Shown here piece after piece: positions 29,784 through 32,442 of a stretch of DNA of 32,442 nucleotides; the stretch's first letter is position 1; each line of letters begins with the position of its first letter. The stretch is taken from the NCBI GenBank assembly GCA_944386445.1, contig CALXBD010000023.1:1-32442 (forward strand), given 5' to 3'. The notes under the pieces are model-generated. The model searched no databases, was not told the DNA's origin, and was given only the letters and a program-made list of their open reading frames with translations. This DNA is from an uncultured Clostridia bacterium (GTDB lineage Bacteria > Bacillota > Clostridia > Oscillospirales > Ruminococcaceae). A program made the position numbers and the translations under genes.

Positions 29784-30623
29784 CGGGATATCCTTGCTCG
29801 ATAGTCAGAAGGAGTCATACCGGTATGCCGGCGGAAAATCCGCGCGAAGTAGGTGCTGTCTGGATACCCGCAGAGAGCCCCGGCTTCCCCTATGGAAATC
29901 TGGGTGAAGCAGAGAAGGTTTTTCGCCTTCTCAATGCGGAGGGAAGCGATCATCTGTCCGGGCGTCATTCCGGTCTCGGCAAGGAATTCCTGATGAAAAA
30001 AAAGCACGGCTCAGCCCACTTTGAGAGATCAATTCATCCACGCTCAGCGGCTCTGAGAAATTCTCACGGATATATCGAATTGCCTGTCCGATTTTAGCAG
30101 AGCCTCCGGTGGGAGTGTGGCCGATGGCTTCTTCAAAAAGCTCAGAAAAAAGAAAATGAAGGCTCGATTTTACACGAAATTCGGCCAAGTCACCGCCGAC
30201 TCCGAAATTTTGCAGGATGTTTTCCAGCAGTCCGGCCACCAGATCCTTTTTTCGCAGAATCAATCGGTCAGGGAGGGTGTCTAGCAGTGGATTTTCGTAC
30301 CGTTCCTGTGCTTCTTCAGATGTGCCAAAAGAATAGTTCCCGCTACGTTTATCGTTGCCCATCATATCAACACAAAGAATATAACAAAGATATGGTGGCA
30401 CCCCTTGTACAATTTGACCGGGCTTGCGAAAATTCAGTTCTCCAGCCCGAAACGGGATATAGCGGCCGTCAATGTAGATTCCGCCGTCACTGTGGAGGTA
30501 ATATTCCAGTTCATAATCGTAAACCGTTCTGGGTGCATACTTTGCAGAAGTCCCCAATGCATAGCCATCAAAGCGACTGCATCGGAGGACAACTGGATTG
30601 AGATATTGTGTCGGAAGCAGCAT
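29780..30623 (-). pseudogene. AraC family transcriptional regulator, interrupted by a one-base frameshift
   Basis: Reading on the minus strand from ATG at 30,623 (AAGAAGG upstream), a cupin-like sensor region (residues about 1-170) leads into the AraC DNA-binding domain (AIRYIRENFSEPLSVDELIS). After the residues SRAFF the frame slips: the run of eight T on this strand (29,996-30,003) sends it to a stop at 29,931. With seven T the protein would continue SRAFFHQEFLAETGMTPGQM and finish with the second helix-turn-helix (ISIGEAGALCGYPDSTYF, then FRRHTGMTP) at 29,780, about 280 residues in total. So the gene is either truly broken, a homopolymer sequencing error, or read through by slippage. It diverges from the URO-D gene and probably controlled it. 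Confidence 0.87.
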
Positions 30624-30643
30624 GATGTCACCTTCTTATGGAA

Positions 30644-30672
30644 AAGATACCATACTTTTGTCCGGTTGTAAA
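30644..30672 (-). promoter_or_regulatory. Predicted promoter of the araC-type gene
   Basis: On the minus strand, TTTACA (30,667-30,672) and TATCTT (30,644-30,649) are 17 bases apart, 21 bases before the ATG. This lies back to back with the URO-D promoter. Confidence 0.5.
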
Positions 30673-30703
30673 GAGATTTTTCCTAACGGTTTGGCAGAGG
30701 GTA

Positions 30704-30712
30704 TGCTATACT
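30704..30712 (+). promoter_or_regulatory. Predicted extended -10 promoter of the URO-D gene
   Basis: TGCTATACT has a TG dinucleotide one base before TATACT (30,707-30,712), an extended -10 element that can work with a poor -35 box. No good -35 exists at 17 bases, as expected for a gene that needs an activator such as an AraC protein. The start codon is 29 bases downstream of the -10 box. Confidence 0.5.
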
Positions 30713-30741
30713 GTTGCCAGATTCTGAAAGGGGAGAACTGT

Positions 30742-31812
30742 ATGACCGGAAAAGAGCGGATGACACGGATCCTAAAACATCAGCCAGTGGACCGGATCGG
30801 TTTATATGAGCATTTCTGGAATGACACCTATAATGCATGGCGTGCCAAGGGCTATCTGCCAAAGGGCGAATCCTTTGAAGACCATTTCGGATTTGACATG
30901 CAGGAATTCTGGGCCTTTAACCTGATGGCCGATCTTGATTTTGAACGGAAGGTTGTAGCAGAGGACGAGGACACCGTTACATATCTAGACGGGAATGGTG
31001 CGGTTTTGCGTCGGCATAAGTTTCATGACACAACGCCGGAACATGTTCGGTTTACAGTTCAGGAGAGGGAAGACTGGGAGAAAGTAAAACCACTTCTGAC
31101 ACCTGATCCGAGGCGGATCAATTTTGAAGCATATCGAAAAGCCAAAGCGGAGGCGGCTGCTGCAGGGCGTTTCTTTGTATGGAGCGGAGTCAATGTTTTT
31201 GAAAGCATCCATCCGCTTTGTGGCCATGAAAACATGTTGGTAGGAATGGCGCTGGACCCGGATTGGGTACGGGACATGGCTGAAACTTATGCAGATTTGA
31301 CAATTGATCTGCAGGAAATGCTGTTTGAACAGGAAGGCTGGCCCGATGGCATCTGGTATTATGAAGATATGGGATATAAGGGAAGCCCTTTTATGTCGCC
31401 TGCGATGTATCGGGACATTATCAAACCTTCCCATGTGAAAACCATTTCCTTTGCTAAAGAGCATGATTGTCCTGTAATCATGCATTCCTGCGGCTTTGTA
31501 GAGCCGCTGCTGCCGGATATGATCGATGCGGGAATCGATTGCCTGCAGGTCATCGAGATCAAGGCAGGGATGGACCTTCTGAAGCTGCACAAGCTTTATG
31601 GTGACAGAATTGCCTTCATGGGAGGGATCGATGTTCGGACCCTTTATACCAACGACCGGGAAATTATCTATAAAGAGCTGGAATCCAAGATCCCTGTTGT
31701 GAAGGAAGGATATAATTTCGTTCTTCACAGCGATCATTCGATCCCCAAGACAGTGGATTATGACACCTATCAGTATTTTATAAAAACCGGCCTGGAAATG
31801 GGCAGATATTGA
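30742..31812 (+). CDS. Uroporphyrinogen decarboxylase family protein, corrinoid methyltransferase-like
   Basis: The 356-residue protein has a URO-D barrel, but begins MTGKERMTRILKHQPVDRIGLYEHFW, typical of the MtaA/CmuA-like branch that moves methyl groups between corrinoid proteins and a thiol or folate, rather than HemE. The probable zinc site includes His248 and Cys250 in IMHSCGF. The C-terminus has the usual FVLHSDHSIPKTVDYDTYQYF. The ATG at 30,742 follows AAAGGGGAG. No corrinoid protein, reactivase or other haem gene is adjacent, so the substrate is unknown. The divergently placed AraC-type regulator suggests an inducible catabolic role. Confidence 0.88.
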   Translation: MTGKERMTRILKHQPVDRIGLYEHFWNDTYNAWRAKGYLPKGESFEDHFGFDMQEFWAFNLMADLDFERKVVAEDEDTVTYLDGNGAVLRRHKFHDTTPEHVRFTVQEREDWEKVKPLLTPDPRRINFEAYRKAKAEAAAAGRFFVWSGVNVFESIHPLCGHENMLVGMALDPDWVRDMAETYADLTIDLQEMLFEQEGWPDGIWYYEDMGYKGSPFMSPAMYRDIIKPSHVKTISFAKEHDCPVIMHSCGFVEPLLPDMIDAGIDCLQVIEIKAGMDLLKLHKLYGDRIAFMGGIDVRTLYTNDREIIYKELESKIPVVKEGYNFVLHSDHSIPKTVDYDTYQYFIKTGLEMGRY

Positions 31813-31835
31813 AATCGAGAATCCAAGCGCAAAAA

Positions 31836-31879
31836 TCGCGAGGGAGAGGCAAGTATTTATACTTCCTTCTCCCTCGCGA
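31836..31879. terminator. Bidirectional terminator between convergent genes
   Basis: TCGCGAGGGAGA (31,836-31,847) and TCTCCCTCGCGA (31,868-31,879) are exact complements; inside, AAGTAT-TT-ATACTT forms the tip. A-rich sequence on the left and T-rich on the right allow termination in both directions, for the URO-D gene and the CBS-protein gene. Confidence 0.88.
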
Positions 31880-31896
31880 ATATTTCTAATATTATT

Positions 31897-32442
31897 TTAC
31901 AGCATCATATGAAGCACTTTTTGCTGTTGTGAAGTTTTTTTCTCCGGCATGGCGTCCTTCTGATCATCATACTCGTCGTCGATATTGCCGACGATAGATT
32001 CCAGCAGGTCTTCCATTGTAACGATGCCTTCGGTTCCGCCGTATTCATCCACCACGACAGCCATGTGAATTTTCTGCTCCTGGAATTGTTTCAGCAGCTT
32101 GCTGCATTGGATTGTCTCAGGAACATAAAGGATTGGGCGCATCAGTTCGGAAGCTTTGGTATCGCGGCGATTGGGATCGGCGGCCAGCTGGATCAGGTCC
32201 TTGACATGGACAACGCCGAGGACATTGTCGATATTTTCATCATAAACCGGAATTCTGGAATATTTTTCCTCAGCAGCCACTTCCAGCAGCTGGGAAAGGG
32301 GCATATCCGCAGGCACAGCACAAACCTCTGTCCGATGGGTCATATGTTCCGATACCCGGGCATCATCGAACTCGAAGATGTTTTCGATCATATCCTTTTC
32401 ATTATGGTCGATGGAACCGGTTTCCTCACCAGCTTCAACCAT
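31897..32442 (-). CDS. CNNM/CorC-type CBS-domain protein, partial (5' end outside window)
   Basis: The window holds the last 181 residues of a membrane protein of the HlyC/CorC/CNNM family, linked to magnesium or cobalt transport. It enters after the DUF21 membrane part: [23 protein letters not shown] is the usual linker, CBS domain 1 is about residues 33-87 here, CBS 2 about 95-150 with the signature [19 protein letters not shown]. The reading frame is open to the window edge, so the Met at 32,442 is probably internal. The protein ends about 20 residues after the NIDDEYDDQ stretch, so the C-terminal CorC_HlyC domain normally found there is missing. Confidence 0.88.
   Translation of the reverse strand: MVEAGEETGSIDHNEKDMIENIFEFDDARVSEHMTHRTEVCAVPADMPLSQLLEVAAEEKYSRIPVYDENIDNVLGVVHVKDLIQLAADPNRRDTKASELMRPILYVPETIQCSKLLKQFQEQKIHMAVVVDEYGGTEGIVTMEDLLESIVGNIDDEYDDQKDAMPEKKTSQQQKVLHMML

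Noticed and set aside
30691-30712. TTGGCA and TATACT as a standard promoter pair for the URO-D gene
   Set aside because: They are only 10 bases apart, too close for sigma-A; the extended -10 reading is more plausible.
1-32442. CRISPR arrays, tRNA or rRNA genes, insertion sequences, prophage genes
   Set aside because: I looked for regular direct repeats, CCA-ended cloverleaf sequences, transposase or integrase motifs and phage structural genes, and found none.

Overview
The window reads as one continuous piece of chromosome from an endospore-forming member of the Clostridia (Firmicutes/Bacillota, probably near the Oscillospiraceae; the genus cannot be fixed from sequence reading alone). The evidence is the gene order yicC-remA-gmk-rpoZ-priA-def-fmt-(zinc peptidase)-rsmB-rlmN-prpC-prkC-rsgA-thiN-spoVM, a 28-codon SpoVM, a CwlD-like amidase, a PadR/DUF2812 pair, strong purine-rich ribosome binding sites and frequent TTG starts. 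Base composition looks even along the window. I see no insertion sequence, prophage, tRNA, rRNA or CRISPR array, and no stretch over 300 bases lacks a gene.

Bases 1-14,770 form one long plus-strand housekeeping unit with short gaps or overlaps and no convincing internal terminator. It covers GMP kinase, RNA polymerase omega, replication restart, N-terminal formyl and deformylase processing, rRNA methylation (RsmB, RlmN), the PP2C phosphatase/PASTA kinase pair, ribosome GTPase RsgA, ThiN, an unnamed 52-residue membrane protein, SpoVM, MTA/SAH nucleosidase and a YqeY protein. Compared with the usual Firmicutes order, coaBC and rpe are missing from their places. A terminator follows yqeY.

Bases 14,790-21,340 form a second unit with its own promoter and end terminator. 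It starts with an uncharacterised protein that looks like a ThyX-fold protein lacking the ThyX signature, then a thymidylate-kinase-like protein, a DUF2156 protein, a GNAT, a stand-alone FakA-middle-like domain, a GNAT very like the AAC(6') half of the bifunctional aminoglycoside enzyme, a DJ-1/PfpI protein, 5-formyltetrahydrofolate cyclo-ligase and MltG. This is the part with most unexplained biology.

Bases 21,387-23,875 carry a U32 protein (likely TrhP-type tRNA hydroxylation), an unrecognised four-helix membrane protein and a GNAT, closed by a strong terminator. Bases 23,960-28,175 carry a CwlD-like amidase, radA with its own promoter, and an intracellular GH3 glycosidase. Bases 28,180-29,783 hold a PadR/DUF2812 pair under a consensus promoter buried in a palindromic operator.

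The last part has an AraC-type regulator on the minus strand, broken by one extra base in a run of eight, diverging from an orphan URO-D-family (corrinoid methyltransferase-like) gene. A bidirectional terminator separates that from the end of a CNNM/CorC-type CBS protein cut by the window edge.
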